Source: Ancylostoma caninum (Eukaryota > Nematoda > Chromadorea > Rhabditida > Ancylostomatidae). Taken from it: a DNA stretch of 64,000 bases. Positions within the stretch are counted from its first letter, which is position 1; the number at the start of each line of letters is the position of its first letter. Location of the stretch: NCBI GenBank assembly GCA_037903475.1, contig JBAJFG010000004.1:1612001-1676000 (forward strand), written 5' to 3'. The notes under the pieces were generated by a model that saw only the letters and a program-made list of their open reading frames with translations, was not told where the DNA came from and made no database searches. This document shows positions 23,701 through 36,500 of this stretch, one piece after another. A program made the position numbers and the translations under genes.

Positions 23701-26471
23701 GCTTTCTATACAGTGTTTTAATGGGGCGCAACGCTGGTGGTAAGTGTTCGAAAATCATCAAGGGCTCTTAGGAAGTTGTAAGGTATATGAATCGGGCAGC
23801 TTTTCTAGCACGTCTGCATCTCCCCTATAGGGACTATTTCTCTGGGTAAATTTGAAAAAAAACCTACCTTAGGAGCAAATTTGCTGTCCGAAATAACACC
23901 TACACTTACAACTCGCGAAAACAATTCAGCAGAAGGAAAGCTACATTTGCTCTACTTGATAGAACCCTTCCTTAAAATCATGTCAAATCACAATACTATA
24001 AGCTTTGCAAATTCCGCATATTCACACATTTTTAGATAGCACTACTCCAATGCACTTCTACACGCTAGTTAACGTATACATTTCTGTACCTAGAGCGAAA
24101 ATTATGGCAACAATGTCTGTGTTTCTAGTGTCTTCTCTGAAGAGATAACTGGCACAAAGCACAAAGTGAGAGTATTTCGCTTCGCCGCAGACAGCACATT
24201 ACGATCGTCTGCGAACGAAAGCTCTGGAAAATACTAGTAGGGTACACATACCTGAAATATTGTGATGCAAAGTGCACGGAAGCAATAGGACAACGCAGCG
24301 CAGAAGAAGACTCGCCGAGACACGACCCATCTGAAAACAATGCCTGGGTCTGAAGAAGCTGGACAAAACATCCCTCTAGACTAGAACTATTTTCAGATTA
24401 TAACTGAAACAAAATAAAGTATAAAATTGAACAAGCCTAGCCGATTATGCTGGAGCAAGTATTGCACAAATAATTACAAAGAAACTAATAAAATAATAAC
24501 CCTGAATTGAGAAAAAAACTTATTAACACAGGAAAATTTTTAAAAAAGTCTACGTACGTATATGTTTACCACGGCGACTGGTAGGATTCAATTTTGGTAG
24601 ATCGCAGGTAAGCCAGGTTGAGGAAGTAGAAATGGCGTTACCAGCAGAAGCAATCTATCAACAGCCTCACCCGAGATGTGCTTTTTTTCCTTATCGGTGA
24701 ACCTCAGCCTCTTTTTCCCCTCAAGGAACTAATAATGTTTTCAGAAATTTGGGTATAGTCTGCCTATCTGAATTTTGGCTTTGTGTTGGTTCCAAAACAA
24801 TTCTTCTCCCAGGAAATGTGCGACTAATGGGCGTTGTGATCGTGTGAAGCCAGGGGTATTTCCAGATTCAAATGTGAAACTGAGAACAGTGAATACGTCA
24901 GTTGGCGCTCTCGATTTTATTTCAGTTACCCATGTTTGGAGATGTATTTAGAGAGATTTTTGCACGTATATGGCATAGAGTGGCGGGCAGGTGTTCTCTA
25001 ATTGCCGTACATGACGTTTAGAGCAGTTTCACATGGAAAATCGGGGAATACTAAACAGAGAATACCAGTAGGCGCGCCATGATTCTTTCTATAAAATGAC
25101 TCTACGGACACTTGTTGAGAGAAATGAAAACGGGATACGCCCACGTTCGAATTTTTTTCAGCTAATACAGAAAATAAGTGATAAAAGCTAGAAAACAGTC
25201 TACTTGGAAGGAGAATAACGAGGAAAGTAGGTGGAGAAGCGTAAAGATGAAAAAAAGATCCAAAATAGGAAGAGCCACTTGTTTCAATAGATGATCATAG
25301 CAGAGAGAAATACTGTTGTTTTCTATGAATTTACTCTTCTTGTTGTCGAAGGAATATCAGGCAAAACGTGTGACATTAATGGCAATCCTTCCAATGGGAG
25401 CCTCTATTCTTTCAAGTTTACCTGTGTTGATGGGTAACGATGATAACCAGAGTGTTTACGACGAGAATCAGCATGATGTACTCGGTGATTCTGATAGCTC
25501 CGCGGACCTGAAAACATGGGGAATCGGTAGTGCTATGGAATTCAAACCTATCTCTTCGTACTTAATAGTTCACACCGTTCGCTAATTGCTTTCTATTCTG
25601 ACAAAAATACACACAATAGCGTCGTTAAATGGAATGTGCAGCACATGGCTCAAGGAGTAATTCGCAGGGATCTGAACGCCTTTTCAAAAAAGCGCGCTAG
25701 CGTTTTTCAAATCTCTTTATGACTGTAAGAACCTCCAGTCCTGAACCTATTGCATTATGAAGCCTGATTAGAAGCAAATGCGTTTACCGTGGACCAGTAA
25801 GTGGCAACGGTCCTTAATTACAAAAAAGTAAGTATGGGAGTGGATTGGAAGGTTTAAAAATGCAACGAGTCGGGTTCAAGGAATGAACCAATTTTCAATT
25901 TGTTCTCCCGCAAAGCTTGCAATATCAAAAAAATTTCTGCTTCCGCTACCCTCCACTGTAATTCCGGGAGACTTTTTAAGTTGGCAAATTCTCTCGGAAT
26001 TGCCACAGGAAATAAAAATCTTGCAATAGCTCGTCTGCTATTCCTAGTTTTGCTGTTATTTTTCAGTCAGTTTTCGATAATTCAATTTTAAACTTAATTT
26101 TCACCTGTATTTTGGAAATCTGGCCATCGCAGATCTCATACTTCCAAATCAATATAATTCCGTGATTACTCTATAAAAGAGGCACATGTCCTATTGACTG
26201 ACCTCTGGGAACCACGAGAACCACAAATCCGGCAATGGCGGCGTGTCCCGTGGGACCCGTTCGTGGATCCATGCCAGCGCCACCTCATTCAGCAACCAGC
26301 CGACACCCTGAAACTCTGTGTAGAATTCGGGTCAACAGTGCAAACTCCGTAGAGCGATAAGCGTCGTCCACGCACCACTAGTGCCAATGCGACCAGCGTC
26401 GGCAGCCGTCGTACCACGTAGGACTTCGTGATCGAAGTGGGCAGGATCTCCCGTTTTTCTTTGTCCAGCAT
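14780..26471 (-). CDS. Sphingomyelin synthase-family enzyme (one internal exon not located)
   Basis: Exons in coding order: 26471-26376 (ATG, MLDKEKREI...), 26307-26203, 25507-25422, 24330-24252, 21739-21635, 19732-19625, 19440-19349, and a last exon 14900-14780. All junctions have GT-AG sites and matching phases. The family transfers phosphocholine (or phosphoethanolamine) to ceramide at Golgi or plasma membrane. Seen: ALAWIHERVPRDTPPLPD, CAPKTNGSFYI, MFWSAGIE, the catalytic CGDLIVSGHT and HYTIDVV (His-His-Asp triad intact), hydrophobic helices between them, and a C-terminal SWWSWIVPYFEKDAPPPH. No N-terminal SAM domain is seen. Between HYTIDVVLG and the last exon the family normally has a further TT(R/K).F..YH segment; I did not find it in 14900-19349. 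Introns are long (up to about 4.4 kb). The AG directly before the ATG could be a trans-splice acceptor. Confidence 0.87.
15000..19300. other. Long intron of the sphingomyelin synthase gene
   Basis: This should contain the missing exon. A dispersed repeat related to 11828-11930 is at 16525-16620; a G-rich stretch is at 17310-17450. Short open frames on the + strand (18423-18967) look like chance. Nothing else is recognised. Confidence 0.45.
22910..22948. other. Near-perfect hairpin in a sphingomyelin synthase intron
   Basis: CAGGGAATGTGTGGAAT pairs with ATTCCGCACATTCCCTG across a 5-base loop, with one G-T style mismatch. It may be a structured RNA, a small foldback remnant or chance; no terminator role is expected in this genome. 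Confidence 0.6.
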
Positions 26472-27591
26472 CCTTAAAATTTCGAAAGATTGAGATATGG
26501 ATGCATACTTATTCCAAGCGACAAGATTGTCATCACTAGTAACTGCGAAGTGCTTCACAGGTGCATCAAAGGCACAATGGAGGGAACTGCGATAATTTTT
26601 AAAGGCATCTCTAGAACTCTACGGATTTTTCCGGAAATATGTAGGAAGGAAGCTAATAGTAAGCGGATTTAAGGAAAGGGCTGGAAGAGTACTCATAAAC
26701 CCTGTGCTTTTATTTATCTTCGGCCTAATATCCTATGATTGATGACATCGATAATGTTGCTATTGGTATGGTACAGTGTTCTACATTTCATACAACTGTG
26801 GCTTCCAACTATGAGCGGAATGGAATGATTGACATCTATAACGGCTCAAATAGATCGAGCAAAAACAGGTGGTATCTTTGAATTGTAATGCATTCCAGCT
26901 TTTCTCATGCAGTTGTTACTGCATTGGATTTGCTGCAATGTTTTTTTTTTAAGTTTACATGAGCTACGGCTATGTAAATAATAAAAAATAACCGTTGTTT
27001 TATGTAAGCTTAAGAACTCATGTATGACACAGCTCTACTGGCAAGCTTTCGGTATAGTAACAGCTGCGTCAGGCCTTTAAGCTCATGCAAAGCTCATACA
27101 AAACAACGATTATATCCAGTGAGACTAAGGGATAGCTCTACCGTAATGAAAAGACAAATAAATTCTTGAGGTGTTAAAAGTGTGGTTACTACAACATTTT
27201 CCACTTGAAGCGAAATCCCAAAGTCCTCTTGCTCTATGTTCTTTCCCTTCCCCGACGACGTTTGTCAGAGAGTATAGTTCACATATAGAATCGAAGAACG
27301 AGACTTCCTGGAAAAACTGATGTGAACATTCCCGTTAGTTCCCCAGGAATTCACTGGCTGCATTTCTAATTGATACAACAGATGTCCATGTACATGCGTA
27401 AACACTCATAATCAGAGATAACGAACCAAAGAGTCGGGTTCGGGTGATGTGCGGAAAAACGGAATAAATTTTGTTCTGAACGGGACTGAAAATGAACTAA
27501 AGGCAGTGTTTGCCGGAATTTGAGGAATAGATTAAGTATTAAAGAAGTTTGACTGGTTTTTTAGTTAACATCAAACTCAAGACGCCCTATA

Positions 27592-27716
27592 TCTGAGGTA
27601 GCTCCAGGTTGTTTAACCTTTCCTTTTTTGTTTTTGTTACGGGGAATGGTCAATATCAATAGTAGCTGCTTATTGATAAAGCACTGTCATCTCTGGGGCA
27701 GACATCTGTAGCGTAT
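27592..27716. repeat. Dispersed repeat, partner of 31570-31684
   Basis: Shares TGAGGTAGCTCCAGGTTGTT, then CTGCTTATTGATA, AGCACTGTCATC and GCAGACAT with 31570-31684 in the same order and orientation. Non-coding; family unknown. Confidence 0.8.
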
Positions 27717-28158
27717 AGGTAGGATCGAAATACGAATTCAAATGTTCAGTTCCAAATGAGTGCAGGAGTGGAATGTTCGTACAAGAGAAAAGTATAGATA
27801 GTTTCTCATAGGAAAGTTGTGGGAATGTATAGAGCTCTCACGATCTCGAATATTCAAATGCTCGATTTGGTTCCCGAACTGAATGGATCAAACTGACTAT
27901 AATATTCGGCTATGTTCGCTTCTATTTAGATAAAGTGCATATTGAAATGAAGAGATTCAATGAACTGAGGACTAAAAATCACACCATAATTGACTGAATT
28001 AAACTACTCAACGATTCAAAAACAAAGAGACGCTCTCCTAATGCAAGAGGTAGAAGGAAAATCTCGTACTCCTACTAAACCCTAATGATATGACTCATGG
28101 AAAACAGTCTGATGAAACCAAAGAGGGAAAATTTTGCTGCTTCATCCTTATAGTTGCT

Positions 28159-28351
28159 AAGTGGCGGACCCAGAGGGGGGGGGGGAGGTGGAGAATGGGT
28201 CGCCGAATTTCCGAAATTCCTTTATAGAATAAACGAAAATCCAGTATAGGTTAATTTTCTTTGGACGGTCATAGACAACACTCAATTTTTTTTCACGCCA
28301 ACCCCTCCCCCCTTCCTCCCGCTTTCTAGCCCACTTCTACGTCCTCCACTG
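28159..28351. mobile_element. Diverged copy of the CAGTGGCGG MITE
   Basis: The left end AAGTGGCGGACCCAGAGGGG and GAGAATGGGTCGCCGAATTT, and the right end CTACGTCCTCCACTG, match the family with several substitutions and an internal deletion (193 bp). No microsatellite flanks it, so it is an older insertion or its array has decayed. Confidence 0.75.
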
Positions 28352-31300
28352 CCACATCTTCGTACAAAACCACAGAGAACTTCGACAAAAGCCCAATTCG
28401 ACAAAAATGAGGACCACATATCAATAGGATCGAATTCGAAACAGAATTAAGATCAAAGCAGAATTTAATAGTTTTTCCCCCGGGGACGAACTTAAGTTAC
28501 CATAGGATGGATATCCCTTTTTGGCTTCTTTTCTTGGCCAAGATAAATACGAGCGTGCAACTATCATCAAGAAATGTACTTATGTTCCTCATGTCAAATT
28601 CATTGTGTTTAATCCATGATTTCGTTTTTCTAATCCTAAGAAGCTGCTGATGGGCTCTTTCATGTTAGCTTTCGCGTGTTTTATGTTATCATTTATAGAG
28701 CCGTTAATCTTCCACATAAAATTAGATGTCTAAGAAATGAAGGGGAAGGTAAACAATTTCTGAATTCCGCATAACGTTTCATTGTTGTGATTTGAAAGGA
28801 AGAGAATCACTTTCTCAACAGTGCAGAGCAGCTGAAGGGCATCTTCATATATTTCCTGGTACTTCTAAGCATTTAACAGGATGTGACAGCAGGAAAATAA
28901 CGCGATAATCCCAGTAGACCTCACGATCCTGTGACGTTCGTTCGTACAGGAAGTGAGAAGCAATAATAACAATGAGGGAAACCCCTTGTTCCGCCCAACA
29001 GCGGCTGTGAACACTTGATCTCTGTCGGCTGCTTATGGAGCATTACGCCATTATTACGTTGTTGACAGTCTAGTAACACACGCGGTATCTTAACGACCCT
29101 ATCAAAACCACGCTAATGTTCAAAAATTGCTTTGATTTTGAAAAATAATCCAAAAAAGCAAACCTATATCGTCCCATGATTGAGATGACAAGGAGTTCAG
29201 CGGTTTAGTAATTCGCTGGCAGAAGCGTCCAAATAATGGGTGGCGTAAGACAGCGACGAAGGAGCAAGTGAGCGACTGATAAGAGACTTTAGTGCTTCGA
29301 GGAAACGAACATTCGGTCGGGATTTCCGGAAATTCGATGAGGAAACAGCAGAGTTTGTTATGAATCTCCTTCAGAAAGGGCAACACCGCAAAGGAAATCA
29401 CCTGCAGACGAGCAGCTGCAGGCGATTTCGAAAAAAAAGCAGGACGAAGTAGCTGTACACAGGCATGGACACGCCTATGTTGTAGCGCCCAAGAAGGCTG
29501 TAAACTACCTGCGTTGCGAGGCAAATGAGTTCCTGGAGCATATCGCTGCAATGCCGTTACATTTCATGCAAAAGACTTTCCATAGCCGTCATTCTGTTAA
29601 TTTTCGAGGTATGGATTCACCATTTTTAATCAGAAGATGAAAGGGGTGAGTCAATGTCTATGCAGGAAACTCATACACGCTGTGCTTGTCGAAACGCTGT
29701 AACTTTCTTGGGTACTCCCGTAAGTCTCGCTACTGGCCCTTTGTGGGCAACGCCATTCGGTTTTCTTCTACAAAAATGTGGGCGGGTGTAGAGTGCCATA
29801 CCTAGAAAGAGCAGCGCTCCTCTTTATGAAGTGCTTCAAACTCAATGTGTGCCTTTTCAGCGACAGTTTTCCCTTCCATCTCGTACCCGTTTGGTTCACT
29901 ATCTGGGCCGTTCAGGAGCTCTTTTCTTCTTCTACAAGACTTTTTCATCCTGCCTAAAAACAACATGTTCCTTGAACATTAGAATCAAAGAGGTGAATCC
30001 AGTTGACAAGTAATAGTTCTTTTTTTTACTTGGGGCTGAAAGGCTTCCTATGCTCGTCGTGGTGTGGATTTAGTAGAAGACAAATATCAAACAATTAGGT
30101 GGATATTACGCTCCACTACTTAGAATCCGAACTCAATAAAAAAATTTTGTTCTACTTTATTTTGGTTTTGCACACAAAGGTGCGCAAAAAACACGAATCT
30201 GCGATTACAAAACATACACATGTGTGCTCAACTCCAACAAAATAGAACGACGATAATAAGTTAGGAATGGGCAAGCAGGGTCGTCTCTCGACAGAAATTT
30301 TTCTGAAAGAGTACTAAGAAATCGAGTTTCTTACCTCGAGTGTACCCAACTGTGGATTGCAGAGTACCCTTTTGTGATGGAGGAGTAAGAGTGCTAGTAT
30401 AAGACAAATATCCAGCCATAAGACACATGAATGAGATCCAACAGTACGCCCTTAACGGCTTCTACTCTCAAGCAAGACAAAATAAGTGCTCGAACCACGC
30501 TGACCCTGAACAGATCGCCAGGCGCAGGAGATGCATGAGCGACTCATTACTATTACTTGTGGATTCCTTGCCACATACCTTCAGTTGTTTCTTCTCATTC
30601 ATATCTCACTAATTCAGTATGCTGATTAATAAATAGTATTCTAAACAAGTATATTAAGTTGATATCGTGAAAGAGATCACTGGAATTCAAAGCGCATCGC
30701 CTATAATTAACCATTTGAAGGAAATTTGAGCACGGAAGAGCAGATGCACTCATATTTATGCGCCATGTTTCTGAAAGTCCAGAGTGAAAATTGCCTATTT
30801 CGAAGCTTTATAAAATAAGTGAGGCGATGCAAACTTTTGCAAAGTATGTTGCATATCCATGACAGGGTAGAGCAAAAGACAAACAGTCGATAAGCTGTAA
30901 ATCGCAGATGAGCTTATGAATTAAGAAACACATTTCAACTGAGATCTGTGTGCAGTTGTGGTTCCCCCGTAGGTTCAGGTAGTACAATAACACGCAGCTG
31001 AAGCCCACCCCCTCCTCCCCCACCCTCAGAAGTCGTTCTTCTAACCAGAAAGCCTCTTATCTAGAATAAAAAGCGAGCTGAATAGCGCTAGCATCTTCTC
31101 TGCAGACTGTCACTAACCGATTCTGGAGGACCTACTACGCTAGCTCCTCAACGCCTTGTTCTCACCTAGCCCATCTACGTATGGTTTCGTTTGCCATGGA
31201 CAGGCATCGGAGAAAAGTTATCGAAAAAAAATGTACAGCGGCGAGATACCTACACTTTCGTTAGAAGGTTGTAAGCTTTTCTGAGGGTGATTTCTCATAC

Positions 31301-31569
31301 ATGCTGTCAAAATGGCTAATCCCAAGAGCTCGCTGCCGATTTTTTTCTCCACTGTTCTCTGCTCCTATTATGAGCTGTACATCTACCACTGGATGCGCAC
31401 AGTCTCTGGTAACTGTAGAGGACGAACGCAGACCAACAATTGCTGCTAGAGAGCCGACAGCTTGAGCAGCAATCGAGGGGAGAATGGCAGCGACTGGCAA
31501 CCATTGCTGCTAGGGTTTCTCCTCGAACCATTACGCAGTTCGGGCTGCGTTCGTGCGACCCAGTTACCT

Positions 31570-31684
31570 GAGGTAGCTCCAGGTTGTTTAACGTTCCCTT
31601 TTTTGCGATTTCTGCTACGAAGAATGATCAATAACTGCTTATTGATAGAGCACTGTCATCACTGGTGCAGACATTCAGTACCCT
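31570..31684. repeat. Dispersed repeat, partner of 27592-27716
   Basis: See 27592-27716. Similarity begins at TGAGGTAGCTCCAGGTTGTT and ends around GCAGACAT. Confidence 0.8.
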
Positions 31685-32839
31685 TCGTCCAGCGAGACAG
31701 ACAGACATCGGAGAATTGTCAAATGTGGGTCTCGGAAATTTTTAGTGTCAGACCCCCTCCACTCGGTTCCAAAGAGACTGCGATCTATTGAGACCAGGTC
31801 AGATTGGCACGATTATGTGTGATGCAATATGTGCTCTGGATCTTTAGTCGCGCAAATTTGAGAGTCTGTGACCTTGAAAAACTACGAACGAATGGGAGTA
31901 TTCTGTACATAGCCTTTGACGATGCTTCTGCTTTACAGAAGCCCGAATATTGTGCTCTGCATGTCTTGCTTGTTCGCACACATACTTCTGGAATGCTTTT
32001 GGAGTAATGCGGCATTTTTGTGGTTTAAAAATCCCAGCAGTTCCAAGGCACTAATGAAGAGGCGAGACAGGAGTTGTGAACCTGTTAATACGGCCTCAAC
32101 CGTAAATACAAGAGGATCCCACTTTATGTGACTGCAATGCAACATCGCGGATCAGACTTCCTAGTTTGGCAAAGTAAAAGACAAAGCCACGAGAAGAAGT
32201 CCCGCAGGAGTGGCTTGAGTCATAGAGCAGTTTATCTGGAGGTGAAGCAATCACTTTGATCTATGCTGGAGTCCATGAGTCATGAGAACCTGGGAAAGAC
32301 TCTCCAAAATCACCATAACCTTTGATGTACCGATGTAGCGATGCTTAATTGTTGCTTGCAACTCGCGCAAAGTGGACAATTATTACGAATTACTGCAACA
32401 TCATTTCTAATGAGATCGCTTCGCAGCATTGAATTAAATTCTGGCATTTTTAGATAGTTCATTCACAACGATAGCTTTTGATAGGTTTTGAAGGCTCTCA
32501 TTATCAAAATCCACTGGACATGACATACTTCCGCCGAAAAATGCTACTGCACCGAAAAACAATCAGCGCACTTATCAAAAGGCAGTCTTCAGGTTGTGTG
32601 GAGACCAACTACTAATCCTGCAGATGTGGGATTCCGAGATAAGTTCATGCCATCACAGACCATTGTTTAAAGTGCAAGCTAATGTTTACATACATATTTC
32701 TAGGTAATTTGATAAACATTAGTAAGGGGATTTCCACTTGGTAATGTGACCTCAATCCTAATGATGAATGAAGACGACCTAGTGCTTGAAAGAATATGAG
32801 AAGAGCTCAGTCCCGTTTGAGACGTAAATATTAGAGGAC

Positions 32840-32927
32840 CTTCAATGGCACCATAGAAACGTGAAGGGTGCAGGCCATGGAAAGCAGCTAAAACACCGAG
32901 CAGTGACACCAACACTCCCCAGTTCAT
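32840..32927 (-). CDS. Candidate first exon with a signal peptide
   Basis: ATG at 32927 follows TTTCCAG-AA, a plausible splice or trans-splice acceptor. It reads MNWGVLVSLLGVLAAFHG, a typical secretory signal peptide, up to a GT donor at 32839. No following exon was linked with confidence, so the gene is unidentified and this may be chance. Confidence 0.3.
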
Positions 32928-33119
32928 TTCTGGAAACAGCGAACAAAACAGCCGTGCATTTTGCTGCACTGAGTACTGCCTGGAAGACGCAGCCGAAAGA
33001 CGAAGGAAGTAAAGTACTTTCGAGAACGCACAGTTTGTACTTGAATGCTAAGGGTGAGAGCAAAGTAAACTCTGCTGAGAAGGGCATACACAGAACAAAA
33101 ACAGTCGCTTTGGCGTCTG

Positions 33120-33560
33120 AATTGTGCTCAGTCGTCTAGAGCCATGGAGAACAGCGTTCGTAGGTGCAAGCCAGCGCCAATCACCAGCTCGCGAAAGCCG
33201 ACGGAGAACGAAGCCGGCGACCGTTCTGCGGCGACTTTTGTTCGCGAAGTTTCCCCTAGCAACTACGCAAAAAACGCACCTATCCAGTAGTACTCGAAGT
33301 AAGCGAGACGGGCGGAGCGCATGGGGCCCGAGATCACGCAGAGGCCACTGTCCGCCTTCTTTCGACAGCCCCTCAATTTCGCCTTCCTCACCTGTTGCCA
33401 TGGGAGAACGAAGTGCACGGCGAAAGTACGGGAAGCATCCGTACAAAAACATAGATGCCATCCCGCATTTCTCTCTTCTCCACGCTTCGTATGGCCTGTA
33501 CAATTTGCACCGTCTTCGAAAGGCGCACGTCGGCGTATCTTGGCAAAAGGAATGCTACTG
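33120..33560. other. GC-rich block open on both strands
   Basis: Frames of about 145-150 codons are open on both strands at once, which usually means a GC-rich repeat rather than two genes. No domain recognised. It stands out from AT-rich surroundings and could be a dispersed repeat or an old transposon fragment. Confidence 0.4.
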
Positions 33561-36500
33561 GTTCTAGGGAAGTTCCTTCTGCTTGAGCTAAGGTCAGCTG
33601 AAGCAGTGGAGATGTTTCACAAGTTAACGGAAGCTGATGATAAGCGTAGGCAAGGTAGGTCATTACTGGCCGAAAAGAAACCGCTTTCCGAAGTGGAGAC
33701 GTGGGATCGTAAGAGGAAAAACTGGAGTCATCCCTACATATTCAGATATTATCGATAGACATCGCCTACATATTCAGACCATAAACCGCAGCAACGAAAG
33801 CGAAATTGCCAAAAAAAACAATTACAGGTTTGAAACCTCGAAAAAATATGAATAGGTGATATAGCGAATATTTGAGAAAGAATATGCAAGGGATGTAAAA
33901 ATTGACACTTTCTGGAACTAAATGGGGTATAATACAACAACAGAGTATATTAATTTCAATATCACTAATTGGAGATAAATTATAAGTGTAAATAATAAAT
34001 ATCAATACTGAACACGTACGCATATTAGCAAGCATTTCTGGAAAATTCGGCAACCCGTTCTCAAGGAGAGGGGAGGGGGGGACAACATCTGTTACTGGTC
34101 AAAGCCTTCAATTTCGCAGTATTTACAACCACCTAGACGGTAACTTCCATAGTAGGAATTCCCGCCAATTCCGAATTCTATCTGTGTATAGTACTCGTTG
34201 ACAGCAGGAAACTAGCATGTATAGGATAGGCTACTGTTAGCTTCAAATAATATTGGGTTTAGCTAAACTAAAGTTGCAAAAAATTTCTAGAGGGATTTCG
34301 TTGATCCAGTGCACTATAAAACTCCTGCTTTAAGGGTTCGCTCCACACGATATTCAGCTGAACGATGCTCCACCATAAGGACGTCCGGTTGCCTTAATGA
34401 TCACTAAACATGTAGAAATCGTAGGTGAATTTGATTTGGTCAGTAGGGCACCTAATGCGAGAAAAGGTTTAAATTTCTTATTCTAGTGGAAGAAAATATC
34501 ACGAAAAAACATTGGATTGAGTAGGAAGTGATGTATAGAAACGCAAAAGGCGATCCCTTTTCTGACAGTACTGTATGCCTTCCATTGATTCAATCGGCTT
34601 TCAATCAAGTCGGGAAGGTGTTGGCTTAGGCATCATAAAGACATCCATGAGGGATCTTGTAGGAGCAATAACGTGCAGTCGTTTTATCTCATTCAAGAGC
34701 TGTTCACTGTAGGTAACAGTGAATTTTTTCAGACGTTTGCGCTTTTAAAACAATCATACTCCATGTAGTCCCCAATCGTCACTCATCCTATGGTGTGGTT
34801 TTTCTCTCAGAATTATACTCATGGACCGCTAAGTGCTTGACGTTTGCACGAAAAAACAGTCGTTACCATGAGACGTGTATGGAATGTGCATCTGCTCCAA
34901 CCATTTGCATGACTTTGCAATAGAAATCCTGTACCTGTCTCAGGAAGCCAAGACTTGCATGATGTTGAGCTTACGGATCTCCTTAGTCCAAGTCATACTC
35001 ACCATGCACATTCTATGCACTTCCCATGACAAAGGAGACCACACTTCCGGTCTAGTTCAAGCCCCGAAACCGGTATGTGAAAAATTAACCAGCATTCTAG
35101 CTTCCCAAGATCCTTCTCAGAGCTCTCATTTCTTTCAATTTGTCCTTTAGCAATAGCGTTTCGTCCCATAAAAATTCGTGTCTGCTTCAACATCGTATCA
35201 AGAGCATGAAGTTTGCGCGAGATTAGAACTGCGAATAAATGGCGGAATCTTGTAGCAAATTTCGCTCTTTTCCCCTAACTTTCCCTCTAATTTTGAATTA
35301 ATGTTTTGAAAATAAATCTATGGAACAGTAGCTTTCTCATTTTCTGCGTACGCAAGAAGTAGAACGCCAACGCAAACAACCCCTGTAGCAGGATTAGTCC
35401 CTGTGTACGTGGTTGCTACGGAAAGTGTAAGCGCATAGGGTAATACATGTACTACATATTATTAACCGAGAATGAGTTCTACCAGTCTTCTTGTTTTTGA
35501 TCCTTATTGCCTTGGCCTGTCGTTAATGTATTTCCTTGTTTAGAAAAGGTTCAGAGTGCAGACATAGCTGCAGGGGAGAGAAGAGGAGGACACTGGTGCT
35601 AGTGCCATTTTTTCTGTGGCGAAAATAGGAACAGGTTTACTCTATGGGTCATTGGTGCCACTATTTTTCGCCCGAGGGCTAATCCAGGCTCGCGTGAAAG
35701 TGTAGAGATTGGCATGGGACCAATGCTGCTTTAACTCCCTCTATATGTAGATGCGACAATCAGAAGAACTTTAACATACCTTAGCACCAAATAGGAAAAA
35801 ATACTTCTGCAAGGGCCACTGAATAGGAATAGGAGAGTAGAGCTGTACATACATCCATGTAAACTCTCTATTACAACCTCGCATACGTTGATCAGTATGT
35901 GGAGAGCTTTATGCGGGAAAGATGAGTGCGGCCAAGCTCTGCGATTGGTTGTTCCGATGAGATGGTCTAAGCTGCGGCTTCCTTTTCGGAGGCAGCTCTC
36001 CACATTGGTTGGAGAGAGTCGTGTAATAAATATTAGCATATGAACATTTGGACTAAGGACTTCTGGTCTCGTATCCACATACTTTACCCACTTGGATAAA
36101 CGCACTCCAGTGAATATGTTGGGGTAGTTGGGATTAAACAGTGGAATCATATGCGCTGATATGCTAATCCACAGGTTTTGGTACAAGTGGTCTTTTTCCA
36201 GGTGATTTCCACTTGATAACTCTCCATGGTCTGCTCCGACTTGATGCTACGACATGCTCTGACTCTGTGTTGTCCCTTGTTGCGCCAGGATGTGAACACG
36301 TGGATGGGTGGGTTATAGTGGACATCAGAGCGGATAAAAACCGGTGGGAACGGATATATACGCGCTGCGTTTTACCTCCAACTGTCAATTATATTGGATA
36401 CGGGTTCAGATACTGCTATCGATACTTTATTTATTTCTGCGATTGCGCCTGCAATATATACATATGGAGAAGATCTACTGGGTGATGCTGACAGAAGCGA

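Larger units (their letters stand above)
26472..32839. other. Intergenic region with scattered repeats
   Basis: No convincing gene. Contents: an imperfect inverted repeat at about 26990-27112 (ACCGTTGTTTTATG against CATACAAAACAACG), the repeat at 27592-27716 with its partner at 31570-31684, and a diverged MITE at 28159-28351. An open frame at 29120-29551 (-) is long but has no recognisable domain. A minus-strand stretch at 31261-31410 (DVQLIIGAENSGEKNRQRAL) vaguely resembles a VWA-domain start but lacks the metal-site pattern. Confidence 0.45.

Noticed and set aside
29120..29551. 143-codon minus-strand frame
   Set aside because: No recognisable domain, no clear splice context, and composition like surrounding DNA.
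31261..31410. Possible VWA-domain exon (DVQLIIGAENSGEKN)
   Set aside because: The metal-binding DxSxS pattern is absent and no partner exons were found.
33048..33758. Frames of 145-151 codons on both strands
   Set aside because: Simultaneous openness on both strands of a GC-rich block suggests a repeat, not two genes.
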